Assembly (NCBI GenBank): GCA_020848035.1
Contig: JADLAX010000074.1
Span: 18,407 to 82,406 of the forward strand
Direction: 5' to 3'
Origin: Anaerolineae bacterium
GTDB taxonomy: Bacteria > Chloroflexota > Anaerolineae > Promineifilales > Promineifilaceae
DNA: 64,000 bases
The notes under the pieces were generated by a model that was given only the letters and a program-made list of their open reading frames with translations, had not been told where the DNA came from and did no database searches. Each line of letters opens with the position of its first letter. Position 1 is the stretch's first letter. The position numbers were made by a program, and so were the translations under genes. This document shows positions 9,257 to 17,322 of the stretch, piece after piece.

Positions 9257-10015
9257 ATGGAAATTCTAGTTTGCATCAAACGCGTCCCGACCACCGGGGC
9301 CAAAATCGTGCTGACGGCCGATTCGCGGGCGATTGAGACGCGCAATTTGGGCTTTACGATTAGTCCGCACGAGGAGTGCGCCGTGGAAGCGGCGGTGCAG
9401 CTGGTGGAACAGCTCGGCGGCAGCGTGACGGTGCTTACCCTGGGCAGCCCGGACGCCGCCCAGCAGCTGCGCGACGCCCTGGCCGTGGGCGCAGACAAGG
9501 CGCTTCTGCTGGAAACCGACGGCGGCGAGTGGGAGCCGATGGCCACCGCCAACGCCATCGTCGCGGCAGTGAAGGCGGCGGGGCAGACGTTTGATTTGCT
9601 CCTGTTTGGCAACGAGGCGGCCGACAGCGGCGACTACCAGGTGGGTGTGCGCGTGGCCCATGCCCTGGATTTGCCCTGCGTGACGGGGGTGAAAGCGTTA
9701 GAAATTGAGGGCCGCAGCGCCGCCGCCAAACGCGAAGCAGGCGGTGGCTTTGAACGGTACGAGGTCAATCTCCCGGCTGTTTTCACCGTCAAGGAAGGCA
9801 TCAACCTGCCGCGCTACCCGTCGGTGCCCGGGCGGCTGCGCGCCAAGAAAAAGCCGCTGGAAACCAGCACCCCGCAAAAAAACGGCGGCGGCCTGGAGCT
9901 GGTGAAGCTGGTCACCCCACCCGAGCAAAGCAAATCGGCGGAGGTTTTGGGTTCGGGAACGGCCGTTGTACCAAAAATCATCGACATATTACGCGAACTC
10001 AAGTTTATGGATTAG
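9257..10015 (+). CDS. etfB: electron transfer flavoprotein beta subunit
   Basis: 252 residues from ATG 9257, with CAGGTGA at 9247-9253. The start MEILVCIKRVPTTGAKI, the block FTISPHEECAVEAAVQLVE, the GADKALLLE strand and the late LPRYPSVPGRLRAKKK signature are diagnostic of the ETF beta fold. It pairs with EtfA at 10128. The pair should accept electrons from the FAD/GcvT dehydrogenase just upstream and pass them to a quinone reductase that is not in this window. I cannot decide from sequence by eye whether it belongs to the bifurcating branch; nothing marks it out from the standard type. The stretch between etfB and etfA is filled by a repeat. Confidence 0.93.
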   Translation: MEILVCIKRVPTTGAKIVLTADSRAIETRNLGFTISPHEECAVEAAVQLVEQLGGSVTVLTLGSPDAAQQLRDALAVGADKALLLETDGGEWEPMATANAIVAAVKAAGQTFDLLLFGNEAADSGDYQVGVRVAHALDLPCVTGVKALEIEGRSAAAKREAGGGFERYEVNLPAVFTVKEGINLPRYPSVPGRLRAKKKPLETSTPQKNGGGLELVKLVTPPEQSKSAEVLGSGTAVVPKIIDILRELKFMD

Positions 10016-10017
10016 AA

Positions 10018-10110
10018 GGAACACAGAGATGCACAGAGAACCACAGAGGTTCACAGAGGAAAAGAATTTTCTGTGCAACTCCGTGTCTCCTCTGTGTAAC
10101 TCTGTGTAAC
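10018..10110. repeat. family B palindromic repeat (CACAGAG/CTCTGTG)
   Basis: Four CACAGAG units (10022-10059) face several CTCTGTGTAAC units (10089-10110), giving a large imperfect hairpin between etfB and etfA. Related copies lie at 40241, 57910 and 63473, the first two inside coding sequence. Confidence 0.85.
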
Positions 10111-10127
10111 GCTTTTAAAGAGGCAAC

Positions 10128-11087
10128 ATGATTCTAGGCATTATCGAACACGACCGGGGACAGCTGAACAACCAATCGCTGGAGATGCTGACGCTGGCGC
10201 GGCAGGTGGCGGTGGATGAGGGGATGGCGGTTACGGCCGTACTCATCGGCTCCAATTCAGCACCCCTGGCCGACAACCTGACCCGCTACGGCGTCAGCCA
10301 GGCCATTGTGGCCAGCCACGGCGGGCTGGACGACTACGCCCCGGAAGCGTGGGCCGAGACGGTGGTGCAAATCGCCCAGGCGAAACCACCCAAAGCCATC
10401 CTGGCCACCGGCACCGACCGGGGCAATGAGCTGCTGGCCCACATTGCCGCCCGGCTGGACCTGCCGCTGGCCGCCAACGTCACCCAGGTCACCGTGGGCG
10501 ACCCCTACGAAATTACCCGCGTGCGCTGGGGCGGCAGCCTGTTTGAAGAGGCCCGGCTGTACGGCCGTATCAAACTGCTCACCGTTGCGCCATTGACGCT
10601 GCCAGTCCGTGAAGCACCGGTTGACGGCGTGACTGTGGCAGCATTCACCCCCACGCTGGACAAAAAGCTGTTTCGTGTGCGGGTCACTTCGCGGGAAGCG
10701 CCGGAGAGCGATAAAATTTCGCTGGCGGAGGCGCGGCTGGTGGTGGGCGGCGGCCGTGGCGTGGGCAGCGCCGCAGGGTTTGCCGTGCTGGAGGAATTGG
10801 CCAGCCTGCTGGGCGGCGCGGTGGGCGGCTCCCGCGTGGCCACCAACCTGGGCTGGCGGCCCCATGCCGACCAGGTCGGCCAGACCGGCACGCGCATCGC
10901 CCCCGATCTCTACATCGCCTGCGGCATCAGCGGGGCGATTCAGCACTGGGTGGGCTGCAAAGGGGCCAAAAAAATCCTGGCCATCAACACCGATCCCGAA
11001 GCCCCCATGATGACCAAAGCCGACTACGCCGTCGTGGGTGATTTACACGAGATTTTGCCCGCGCTCATCGCCGCATTGCAAAAATAA
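10128..11087 (+). CDS. etfA: electron transfer flavoprotein alpha subunit
   Basis: 319 residues from ATG 10128 with AAAGAGG at 10117-10123. The C-terminal FAD-binding half carries the full family signature: VVGGGRGVGS, SRVATNLGWRPHADQVGQTG, SGAIQHWVGCKGA and INTDPEAPMMTKADYAVVGD, ending in HEILPALIAAL. Length is normal. It forms the heterodimer with EtfB and binds the electron-transferring FAD. Its position next to the dimethylglycine/sarcosine dehydrogenase-like gene argues for a dedicated ETF for N-demethylation rather than for fatty-acid oxidation, since no acyl-CoA genes are nearby. Confidence 0.94.
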   Translation: MILGIIEHDRGQLNNQSLEMLTLARQVAVDEGMAVTAVLIGSNSAPLADNLTRYGVSQAIVASHGGLDDYAPEAWAETVVQIAQAKPPKAILATGTDRGNELLAHIAARLDLPLAANVTQVTVGDPYEITRVRWGGSLFEEARLYGRIKLLTVAPLTLPVREAPVDGVTVAAFTPTLDKKLFRVRVTSREAPESDKISLAEARLVVGGGRGVGSAAGFAVLEELASLLGGAVGGSRVATNLGWRPHADQVGQTGTRIAPDLYIACGISGAIQHWVGCKGAKKILAINTDPEAPMMTKADYAVVGDLHEILPALIAALQK

Positions 11088-11098
11088 AACCTTTTGAA

Positions 11099-11170
11099 GT
11101 TGTCATTCCCGCGCAGGCGGGAATCCACTGACGGCGCAGTTTATGGATGCCCGCCTACGCGGGCATGACA
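11099..11170. repeat. family F inverted repeat with ATTCCCGCGCAGGCGGGAAT core
   Basis: TGTCATTCCCGCGCAGGCGG at 11101-11120 is mirrored by CCCGCCTACGCGGGCATGAC near 11151-11170, so inner hairpins are nested in a longer one. The core looks like the widespread ATTCCC-N8-GGGAAT repeat type. It separates etfA from the small gene at 11262. A relative sits in frame inside the gene at 56810-58489. Confidence 0.8.
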
Positions 11171-11261
11171 AACCTGGATGAATAAATTTCGGCAAACATT
11201 GTGACGATTGATACAATCACGGTTTTGCACTTGAATTTTGGCAAACAGGTGAATTCCAGCT

Positions 11262-11597
11262 ATGACAATGTATCAAGTTATGTATTGGCACGATATTCCG
11301 GTGCAGGTGCGCGCGGGCGGACGGCGCGACCGGGTGAGCATTGAACTGCCGCCGCGCTTCTTGGAAGCGGTGGACAAAGCGGCGATGGTGGCCGAGCTGA
11401 CCGGCACGGATGCGTACCTGGATGGGTTCCACTGGAGTGAGCCGGAAGAACGAGAAGGCACGCCAGAAGCGGTGGCGACGGCCGTTTCCCAGGAACTCAT
11501 CACCCGCTATGAACAAATCGACTGGCGGAAAACGGCCGCTTCTGTTAAATCAGAGGGTGAATCCTCTGATAAATCAGGGAGCGCTTCCTCTGGCTAA
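11262..11597 (+). CDS. small conserved protein resembling the 'virulence factor' domain family (PF13769)
   Basis: 111 residues from ATG 11262 (ATG 11268 is an alternative). The start MYQVMYWHDIPVQVRAGG, then IELPPRFLEAVDKAAMVAEL and TDAYLDGFHW, is what I recall for the short family labelled virulence factor (PF13769), whose biochemical role is unknown. As I recall, relatives often lie beside RACo, MetF-like and corrinoid methyltransferase genes in Alphaproteobacteria. Here it ends six bases before the RACo start, so it is probably co-translated with it. An accessory role in corrinoid or folate one-carbon transfer is inferred from context. The last 20 residues (SEGESSDKSGSASSG) are encoded by a short inverted repeat and may be extra. 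Confidence 0.6.
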   Translation: MTMYQVMYWHDIPVQVRAGGRRDRVSIELPPRFLEAVDKAAMVAELTGTDAYLDGFHWSEPEEREGTPEAVATAVSQELITRYEQIDWRKTAASVKSEGESSDKSGSASSG

Positions 11598-11603
11598 AGA
11601 ATT

Positions 11604-13658
11604 ATGACTGACCACAACAACAACGATCCCCTCGTCATTTTTATGCCATCGGGGCGACGAGGGCGCGTTTCGCCGGGCACGCTGGTACTGGATGCTGCCC
11701 GCCAGCTGGGCGTCGAAATTGAATCCATCTGTGGCGGGCGGCTCACCTGCAACAAGTGCCGCGTGCGCCTGGAAGAAGGCCACTTCGCCAAACACGCCAT
11801 CACCTCCACCCCCGACCATCTCTCGTCGCCCAGCGCCGAGGAAGTGCGCCTGCTGGAGCGGCTGGACAGCCTCGACTGCCGCCTCTCCTGCAACGCCCAA
11901 ATCGTGGGCGATGCCCTCATTTTTGTGCCGGAAGAGAGCCGGGCCCACAAGCAGGTGGTGCGCAAAGACGCCACCATGCGGGTGATCGACCTCTTCCCGG
12001 CGGTGCGCCAGGTGTTTGTTGAGGTGGATCAGGCCGAGCTGGGCGAGCATCGCGGCGATTGGGGCCGCCTGCAAGAGGCCCTGGCCGCCAAGTGGGAGCT
12101 GCACGATCTGATCATCGATTTGCCGGTGCTGCGTGAGCTTCAGGCCACGCTGCGCCAGGGCAAGTGGGCGGTCACCGTGACGCTGTGGCAGGACCGCGAA
12201 GTGATCGACGTGCAGCCGGGCTACGCCGAAGGCGTGTACGGCCTGGCGGTGGACATTGGTTCCACCACCATCGCCGGGTTCCTGTGCGATTTGCGCACGG
12301 GCGAAATTTTGGCCACAGAGTCGATGATGAATCCGCAGGTGACCTACGGCGAAGATTTGATGAGCCGTGTTTCGTTTGCCATGATGCACAATGACGGGTT
12401 GGACAAGATGCATACGGCCGTTATCGAGGCCCTCAACCGTTTAGCCGCCAGCACCGCCCGCGAAGCTGGCATTCGCCAGCGGCACATTCAGGAAGCGGTG
12501 TTTGTGGGCAACACCACAATGATCCATATTTTGCTGGGGATCAGCCCGGTGGAGCTGGGCGGCGCGCCCTTTGCTCTGGCCAACCGGGACAGCATGGACG
12601 TCAAAGCGCGCGAACTCGGCCTGCGGCTGCACCGCAGCGCCAACGTGCACGTGCTGCCCGCCGAAGCGGGCCACGTCGGGGCGGATAACGTGGCTGCGCT
12701 CATTGCCGAAGTGCCGTACACGCTGGATGAGGTGACGCTGCTGGTGGACGTAGGGACAAATGCCGAAATTGTGCTGGGCAATCGGGAATGGATGTACAGC
12801 GCTTCCAGTCCCACCGGTCCGGCGTTTGAAGGGGCGCAAATCCGCTTTGGTATGCGGGCCGCGCCGGGGGCCATCGAGCGGGTGCGCATCGACCCGGAGA
12901 CCAAGGTAGCCCGCTTCCGCGTCATTGGTGAAGAAGCGTGGTCGGATGAATGGCAAATTGGGCCGCAGTTTGCGGCGGAGGCCCAGCCCAAACATTTGGC
13001 GGCGGGCATTTGCGGCTCGGGCATCATCGAGGTGGTGGCGGAGATGTTTTTGGCGGGGATTTTGCTGCCCGACGGCCGTTTCAACCCCGACCTCGACCAC
13101 GAGCGCATTACCTGGGACGACCGGCGCGGGCAGTATATGTTGGCCACCGCCGAGCAGTCCACCACCGGCAGCCCCATTTTGGTGACGCAGGACGACGTGC
13201 GCAGCATCCAGCTGGCTAAAGCGGCGCTGTACGCCGGAATCAAGCTGCTGATGAACCAGGCCGAACTGACTCAGGTGGATCGCATCGTGCTGGCCGGGGC
13301 GTTTGGCAGCTACATCGATCCCAAATACGCCATGATTTTGGGGCTGATTCCCGACTGCGAGCTAACGAAGGTAACGGCCGTAGGCAACGCCGCCGGTGAT
13401 GGGGCACGGATCGCCCTGCTCAACAGGCACAAGCGCACCGAGGCGCAGCGCATTGCCGAATGGGTGACGTATGTGGAAACGGCCGTACACCCCGATTTTC
13501 AGCAAGAATTTGTGGGCGCGATTCACATCCCCCACGCCAGCGACGCCTTTCCCCACCTGGACGGCCTGCTGCCGGAACCGGTGGGGCAACGTGATGAGGT
13601 GGGAAACGGCCGTGGTGAACGCCGCCGCCGCCGCACCAGAAAACCACAAACCCCGTAG
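11604..13658 (+). CDS. RACo-type corrinoid activation ATPase (2Fe-2S ferredoxin plus ASKHA/DUF4445 domains)
   Basis: 684 residues from ATG 11604. A plant-type [2Fe-2S] ferredoxin domain fills residues 1-105, with C43, C49 and C52 in CGGRLTCNKC and the fourth ligand at C96 (or C92) in CRLSCN. After a linker comes the ASKHA-fold ATPase starting near residue 215 (GLAVDIGSTTIAGFLCDL), with the later phosphate block LLVDVGTNAEIVLGN and IVLAGAFGSYIDP. Family members reduce inactive Co(II) corrinoid to Co(I) using ATP, which corrinoid methyltransferase systems need. The partner corrinoid protein follows at 13752. The C-terminal tail is Arg-rich (GERRRRRTRK). The stop codon TAG lies inside the palindromic repeat at 13655. 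Confidence 0.93.
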   Translation: MTDHNNNDPLVIFMPSGRRGRVSPGTLVLDAARQLGVEIESICGGRLTCNKCRVRLEEGHFAKHAITSTPDHLSSPSAEEVRLLERLDSLDCRLSCNAQIVGDALIFVPEESRAHKQVVRKDATMRVIDLFPAVRQVFVEVDQAELGEHRGDWGRLQEALAAKWELHDLIIDLPVLRELQATLRQGKWAVTVTLWQDREVIDVQPGYAEGVYGLAVDIGSTTIAGFLCDLRTGEILATESMMNPQVTYGEDLMSRVSFAMMHNDGLDKMHTAVIEALNRLAASTAREAGIRQRHIQEAVFVGNTTMIHILLGISPVELGGAPFALANRDSMDVKARELGLRLHRSANVHVLPAEAGHVGADNVAALIAEVPYTLDEVTLLVDVGTNAEIVLGNREWMYSASSPTGPAFEGAQIRFGMRAAPGAIERVRIDPETKVARFRVIGEEAWSDEWQIGPQFAAEAQPKHLAAGICGSGIIEVVAEMFLAGILLPDGRFNPDLDHERITWDDRRGQYMLATAEQSTTGSPILVTQDDVRSIQLAKAALYAGIKLLMNQAELTQVDRIVLAGAFGSYIDPKYAMILGLIPDCELTKVTAVGNAAGDGARIALLNRHKRTEAQRIAEWVTYVETAVHPDFQQEFVGAIHIPHASDAFPHLDGLLPEPVGQRDEVGNGRGERRRRRTRKPQTP

Positions 13659-13726
13659 GGGCGAGGCAGTTGCAAAGGGGCACTGTTAGACAAACCATCA
13701 TACCCTCCAACTGCCTCGCCCCTTAC
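13655..13726. repeat. inverted repeat GTAGGGGCGAGGCAGTTG
   Basis: The left arm at 13655-13672 and right arm CAACTGCCTCGCCCCTTAC at 13708-13726 pair except for one extra base. The element supplies the TAG stop of the RACo gene and fills the gap to the corrinoid protein. Its shape fits a MITE-like or terminator-like element. Confidence 0.8.
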
Positions 13727-13751
13727 GATAACATTCAAAAAGGACCACGCA

Positions 13752-14450
13752 ATGAGCGAAGACGAACAAGACGACATCATCCTGGAAGAATTATCCTTAG
13801 ACGAGCTCTATGAGCTGATGCACGAAGATTTATACGATGGCTACGCCGCCGAAATTGAGGAAGAGGTACACGAAGCCCTGAGCCGGGACATTCAGCCCTA
13901 CGAAATTCTCACCAAGGGGCTGGTAGCTGGCATGGACATCGTTGGCGTGGACTTCCGCGACGGCATTTTGTTTGTGCCCGAGGTGCTGATGGCCGCCAAG
14001 GCCATGAAGGCGGGCATGGCGATTTTACGACCGCTTCTCGCTGAAACCGGCGCACCGAAAATGGGCACCATGGTCATCGGCACCGTCAAGGGCGACATCC
14101 ACGACATTGGCCAGAACCTGGTCAGCATGATGATGGAGGGCGCGGGCTTTGAGGTGATCAACATCGGCATCAATAATTCCGTCGAGGATTATTTTGCCGC
14201 CATCAAGGAACACAACCCGGACATCCTGGGCATGAGCGCCCTGCTGACGACCACCATGCCCTACATGCGCGTGGTGATCAATGCCCTGAAAGAAGAGGGC
14301 ATTCGCGATAAAATCACGGTGCTGGTGGGTGGCGCACCGCTCAACGAGGCGTTTGCCGAAGACATCGAAGCCGACGCCTACTGCCGCGATGCGGCCGTTG
14401 CCGTGGTGACCGCCAAAAAGTTTATGGAAATCCGCCGCGCTAAAGGGTAA
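13752..14450 (+). CDS. cobalamin-binding corrinoid protein (MtbC/MttC/MtgC-like)
   Basis: 232 residues from ATG 13752 with AAAAAGGA at 13737-13744. The N-terminal four-helix cap domain spans about residues 30-100 (GLVAGMDIVGVDFRDGILFV, PEVLMAAKAMKAGM). The Rossmann B12-binding domain follows with the base-off motif D115-x-H117-x-x-G120 in KGDIHDIGQNLV, then GFEVINIGINN and VGGAPLN. It is the methyl carrier between the MttB-type enzyme at 5030 and the folate methyltransferase at 16254, and is kept reduced by the RACo protein before it. The acidic N-terminal extension of about 25 residues is slightly unusual. Assignment is firm. Confidence 0.95.
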   Translation: MSEDEQDDIILEELSLDELYELMHEDLYDGYAAEIEEEVHEALSRDIQPYEILTKGLVAGMDIVGVDFRDGILFVPEVLMAAKAMKAGMAILRPLLAETGAPKMGTMVIGTVKGDIHDIGQNLVSMMMEGAGFEVINIGINNSVEDYFAAIKEHNPDILGMSALLTTTMPYMRVVINALKEEGIRDKITVLVGGAPLNEAFAEDIEADAYCRDAAVAVVTAKKFMEIRRAKG

Positions 14451-14454
14451 ATTC

Positions 14455-14601
14455 GGGCCTGTCAGGTTTGGTTGTAGTTTAAGAAAACAATCCGGTAAGC
14501 CTTGTGGGACGATTTTGCAAATCGTCCAGGCGATTTACAAAATCGCCCTACAGCAGTTACCCGATTTAATATTTAATCTACAAGCAAACCTGACAGGCCT
14601 A
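14455..14601. repeat. compound repeat: CCTGTCAGGTTTG ... CAAACCTGACAGG with inner hairpins
   Basis: Outer arms CCTGTCAGGTTTG (from 14459) and CAAACCTGACAGG (14585-14598) enclose two inner hairpins: GGGACGATTTTGC with its mirror CAAATCGTCC, and GGCGATTT with AAATCGCC near 14530-14552. The element fills the gap between the corrinoid gene and the MetV-like gene. Single ACCTGACAGGTT-like units recur near 48106 and 61308. Confidence 0.75.
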
Positions 14602-15108
14602 ATGGACAAGATCATGGGACTGCTGCGTCGTCTGCAAAACCATCCCGCGTTTTTGGAAAAGGTGTATGCGTGGATGCATACGGCCGTTTCCACCCTCCAG
14701 CCCCTCATTGCCAAACTGGGCTACGAACGGGCCAACCGCTGGCTGAAAGGCGGCGAAGAGCTGGCCAAACGCGCCGTCTTCGACTGCCACATGTGCGGCC
14801 AGTGCATCCTGCATTCCACCGGCATGACCTGCCCCATGAGCTGTCCCAAAAATTTACGCAATGGCCCCTGTGGCGGCGTGCGCGCCAACGGCCACTGCGA
14901 AGTAAAGCCAGAAATGCGCTGCGTCTGGGTCCAGGCGTATGAACGCTCCCAACAAATGCCCATCTACGGCGACGAAATCTTGTGGATCCAGCCTCCCGTC
15001 AACCGCCAGCTCGAAGGCCAATCCGCCTGGGTTACCATGCTCACCGGCGCAGACATGGAAACGCCGAAAGGCTGGGTGGGCGTGACGGAGATGACGGTGA
15101 ACAGTTAA
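14602..15108 (+). CDS. MetV-like Cys-rich protein (methylenetetrahydrofolate reductase C-terminal domain)
   Basis: 168 residues from ATG 14602; an upstream in-frame start at 14515 would translate the repeat and is rejected. Eight cysteines are clustered: C62, C65 and C68 in CHMCGQC, C77 and C81 in CPMSC, C90 in NGPCGG, C99 and C107. This pattern and the NGPCGGVRANGHCEV block are typical of the MetV/DUF5981 family that partners MetF in acetogens and many other bacteria and binds metal or Fe-S centres. MetF is the next gene. In known complexes MetV is needed for MetF activity and for coupling to an electron carrier other than NADH; here the local ETF is a conceivable partner. The stop codon lies at the edge of a repeat. 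Confidence 0.82.
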   Translation: MDKIMGLLRRLQNHPAFLEKVYAWMHTAVSTLQPLIAKLGYERANRWLKGGEELAKRAVFDCHMCGQCILHSTGMTCPMSCPKNLRNGPCGGVRANGHCEVKPEMRCVWVQAYERSQQMPIYGDEILWIQPPVNRQLEGQSAWVTMLTGADMETPKGWVGVTEMTVNS

Positions 15109-15179
15109 AAGTTAAAAGTGAAAAGTGAAAAGTTGCTTACCACTTATTACTTATTACTTTTCACTGCTCACTGATTACC
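15105..15179. repeat. family D repeat (GTGAAAAGT/ACTTTTCAC)
   Basis: Tandem AAAAGTGAAAAGT units face TTATTACTTTTCACTG units. The element begins at the TAA stop of the MetV-like gene and ends just before MetF. Copies recur at 45291-45319 and 51270-51330. Confidence 0.8.
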
Positions 15180-15194
15180 GACAACAGAAAACCA

Positions 15195-16190
15195 ATGACA
15201 GAATTCAAATCCGGCAGCCGCCTGGAACGTGTTCTCCGCTCCGGGCGCTTTGCCGTAACCGCCGAACTCAATCCCCCCGACAGCACTGACCCGCAGGAGG
15301 TGTACGACGCCGCCCTGGTGCTCTCTGAAGTGTGCGATGGCATCAACGCCACCGACGCGTCCGGGGCCAACTGCCACATGTCTAGCGTGGCCATCTGCGC
15401 CCTGCTCACCCGCGCCGGGTACGAACCCGTCTTCCAGGTCTCCTGCCGCGACCGCAACCGCATCGCCATCCAGGGCGATCTGCTGGGCGCGGCGGCGATG
15501 GGTGTGAAAAACGTGCTCTGCCTCACTGGCGACGACGTGACCGCCGGTGACCAGCCGCAGGCCAAGCGTGTGTTCGATTTTGACTCCATTCAGCTGCTGC
15601 GCACCGCCAAAATTATGCGCGATGAAGGGATGTTTTTAAGCGGCCGTAAACTCACCGTACCGCCCCAATTTTTCCTCGGTGCCGCGTCCAACCCGTTTGT
15701 GCCGCCGTTCGACTGGCGGCCGCTGCGCCTGGCCAAAAAAATCGAGGCCGGGGCCGATTTTATCCAGTCGCAGTACTGTTTTGACGTGCCGCGCTTTAAG
15801 GAATTTATGCAGCGGGTGCGCGATTTAGGGCTGCACGAGAAGGCGTTTTACCTGGTGGGCGTTGGTCCACTGCGCTCGGAAAAAACGGCCGAATTCATGC
15901 GCAGCAAAGTGCCCGGCGTCCATATTCCCGATGCCATCGTGGAGCGGCTGCGCCAGACGCCTAAGGAGCAAAAGCGGGCCGAGGGCAAAAGAATTTGCGT
16001 CGAAATCATTCAACAGCTGCGCGAGATTGAAGGCGTCTCCGGTGTGCACGTCATGGCCTACCGGCAGGAAGAGCTGGTGGCCGAAATTATTCAGGAAGCG
16101 GGCCTGCTGCCCCGCCCCATGCAGATGGGTTTTGACAGCGGGCATGAAAAGGCGCGGATGCGGCACAGGAAACACGAGACTGGAGATTAG
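15195..16190 (+). CDS. metF: 5,10-methylenetetrahydrofolate reductase
   Basis: 331 residues from ATG 15195. The flavin TIM-barrel reductase signature is present: FAVTAELNPPDSTDPQEVYD, the FAD site VFQVSCRDRNRIAIQGDLLG followed by LCLTGDD, and ADFIQSQYCFDVPRF near residue 195. It interconverts methylene-THF and methyl-THF. In this setting it probably runs in the oxidative direction on methyl-THF delivered by the corrinoid route, with the MetV-like protein as partner. The start is preceded only by repeat sequence and lacks a clear Shine-Dalgarno. The last codons and the TAG stop come from a family A repeat, so the natural C-terminus may have been trimmed or extended by it. Confidence 0.9.
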   Translation: MTEFKSGSRLERVLRSGRFAVTAELNPPDSTDPQEVYDAALVLSEVCDGINATDASGANCHMSSVAICALLTRAGYEPVFQVSCRDRNRIAIQGDLLGAAAMGVKNVLCLTGDDVTAGDQPQAKRVFDFDSIQLLRTAKIMRDEGMFLSGRKLTVPPQFFLGAASNPFVPPFDWRPLRLAKKIEAGADFIQSQYCFDVPRFKEFMQRVRDLGLHEKAFYLVGVGPLRSEKTAEFMRSKVPGVHIPDAIVERLRQTPKEQKRAEGKRICVEIIQQLREIEGVSGVHVMAYRQEELVAEIIQEAGLLPRPMQMGFDSGHEKARMRHRKHETGD

Positions 16191-16240
16191 AGATTGGAGA
16201 TTGGAGTTTCGAGCCATGTAATCTCTAATCTCCAATCTCC
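16176..16240. repeat. family A palindromic repeat
   Basis: GGAGATTAGAGATTGGAGAT units face TAATCTCTAATCTCCAATCT. It overlaps the 3' end of metF (its TAG stop is at 16188-16190) and ends before the next Shine-Dalgarno. Confidence 0.85.
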
Positions 16241-16253
16241 CAAAAGGAAAAGT

Positions 16254-17174
16254 ATGGAAACCATCATTAGCTCAAAAACAAAAACTGTCATTATTGGGCC
16301 GGAACGGCCGTTTACCATCATTGGTGAGCGTATTAATCCCACCGGGCGCAAAGCCCTGGCCCGCGAAATGGCCGCCGACAACTACGACCGCGTCATCAGC
16401 GACGCCCTGGCCCAGGTGGAAGCCGGGGCGCACATGCTGGATGTCAACGCTGGCATTCCCCTGGCCGACGAACCAGCCATCCTGGCCAAAGCAATCAAAA
16501 TTGTGCAGTCGGTGGTAGACGTACCGCTCTCGATTGACTCCTCGATTGTGGCCGCGCTGGAGAGCGGCCTGGCGGCCTACGAAGGCAAGCCGCTGGTCAA
16601 CTCCGTCACTGGCGAGGATGAACGGCTGGAAGCGGTGCTGCCGCTGATCAAGAAGTATGGCGCGGCCGTTATCGGCATCTCCAACGACGAAACGGGCATC
16701 TCTGAAGACCCGGACGTGCGTATGGCCGTGGCCAAAAAGATTGTGGAGCGGGCTATGGACCACGGCATTCCGCGTGAAGATGTGCTGATTGACCCGCTTG
16801 TCATGCCCATTGGCGCGCTGCGCTACGCCGGGCGGCAGGTGTTCAGCATCGTGCACCGCTGCCTGACCGAGCTGAAGGTGAACACCTGCTGCGGGGCCAG
16901 CAACGTCAGCTTTGGCCTGCCCAACCGCCCGCCGCTCAACGCCCACTTCCTGGCGATGGCTATCTCCCACGGCCTCACCTCGGCCATCACTAATCCCATC
17001 GAGCACGAAATCAAGCAGGGCATCATGGTCGCCGACGTGATGATGGGCAACGATGAAAACTGCGTCAGCTGGATTGCGGCCAACCGCCCTGCGGCCAACC
17101 GCCCGGCGGGTGAAGCCGGTGAAAGCGGCGCACGGGTGCGCCGCGAAGGTCGCCGCCGCCGCGCTGAATCGTAA
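16254..17174 (+). CDS. pterin-binding methyltransferase (MtgA/AcsE-like methyl-THF:corrinoid methyltransferase)
   Basis: 306 residues from ATG 16254 with AAAAGGAAAAG at 16242-16252. The dihydropteroate-synthase-like TIM barrel shows FTIIGERINPTGRKALAREM, AHMLDVNAGIPLADE, SIDSSIVAALESGL, LVNSVTGEDERLE and the late NVSFGLPNRPPLNAHFLAMA, matching the MtgA/AcsE/MetH pterin domain. It would move the methyl group between the corrinoid protein at 13752 and THF, feeding MetF. The last 30 residues are low-complexity: two AANRPA units and a very Arg-rich end (ARVRREGRRRRAES). Arg-rich tails also occur on the MttB-like and RACo proteins. Confidence 0.9.
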   Translation: METIISSKTKTVIIGPERPFTIIGERINPTGRKALAREMAADNYDRVISDALAQVEAGAHMLDVNAGIPLADEPAILAKAIKIVQSVVDVPLSIDSSIVAALESGLAAYEGKPLVNSVTGEDERLEAVLPLIKKYGAAVIGISNDETGISEDPDVRMAVAKKIVERAMDHGIPREDVLIDPLVMPIGALRYAGRQVFSIVHRCLTELKVNTCCGASNVSFGLPNRPPLNAHFLAMAISHGLTSAITNPIEHEIKQGIMVADVMMGNDENCVSWIAANRPAANRPAGEAGESGARVRREGRRRRAES

Positions 17175-17184
17175 GTCAAAAACC

Positions 17185-17264
17185 GACAAAAATATTGACA
17201 TTTGTCACTTGGCGTGCCACCAAAATTTGGCACACTCTGGTCACAATTTGTCAGACAAATTGTG
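17185..17264. promoter_or_regulatory. candidate operator region upstream of fhs
   Basis: Three dyads lie here. GACAAA 17185-17190 pairs with TTTGTC 17201-17206. GTGCCA 17214-17219 pairs with TGGCAC 17228-17233. CACAATTTGTC 17242-17252 pairs perfectly with GACAAATTGTG 17254-17264 around a single A. The first and third share the GACAAA half-site. A TTGACA hexamer is at 17195-17200 but I see no convincing -10 partner. The third dyad has the size of a dimeric repressor site. Confidence 0.5.
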
Positions 17265-17322
17265 CGCGTCAACTGGATCCACCAACGCTTTTGCGTCTAA
17301 TTTTTCAAGGAGTGAAACCACT

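Noticed and set aside
14515..14601. Extended N-terminus for the MetV-like protein
   Set aside because: The extra 29 codons are encoded by an inverted repeat and have no family resemblance; ATG 14602 is preferred.
17175..17322. THF or cobalamin riboswitch before fhs
   Set aside because: The dyads are separate short inverted repeats and do not match the conserved cores I know for those riboswitches.
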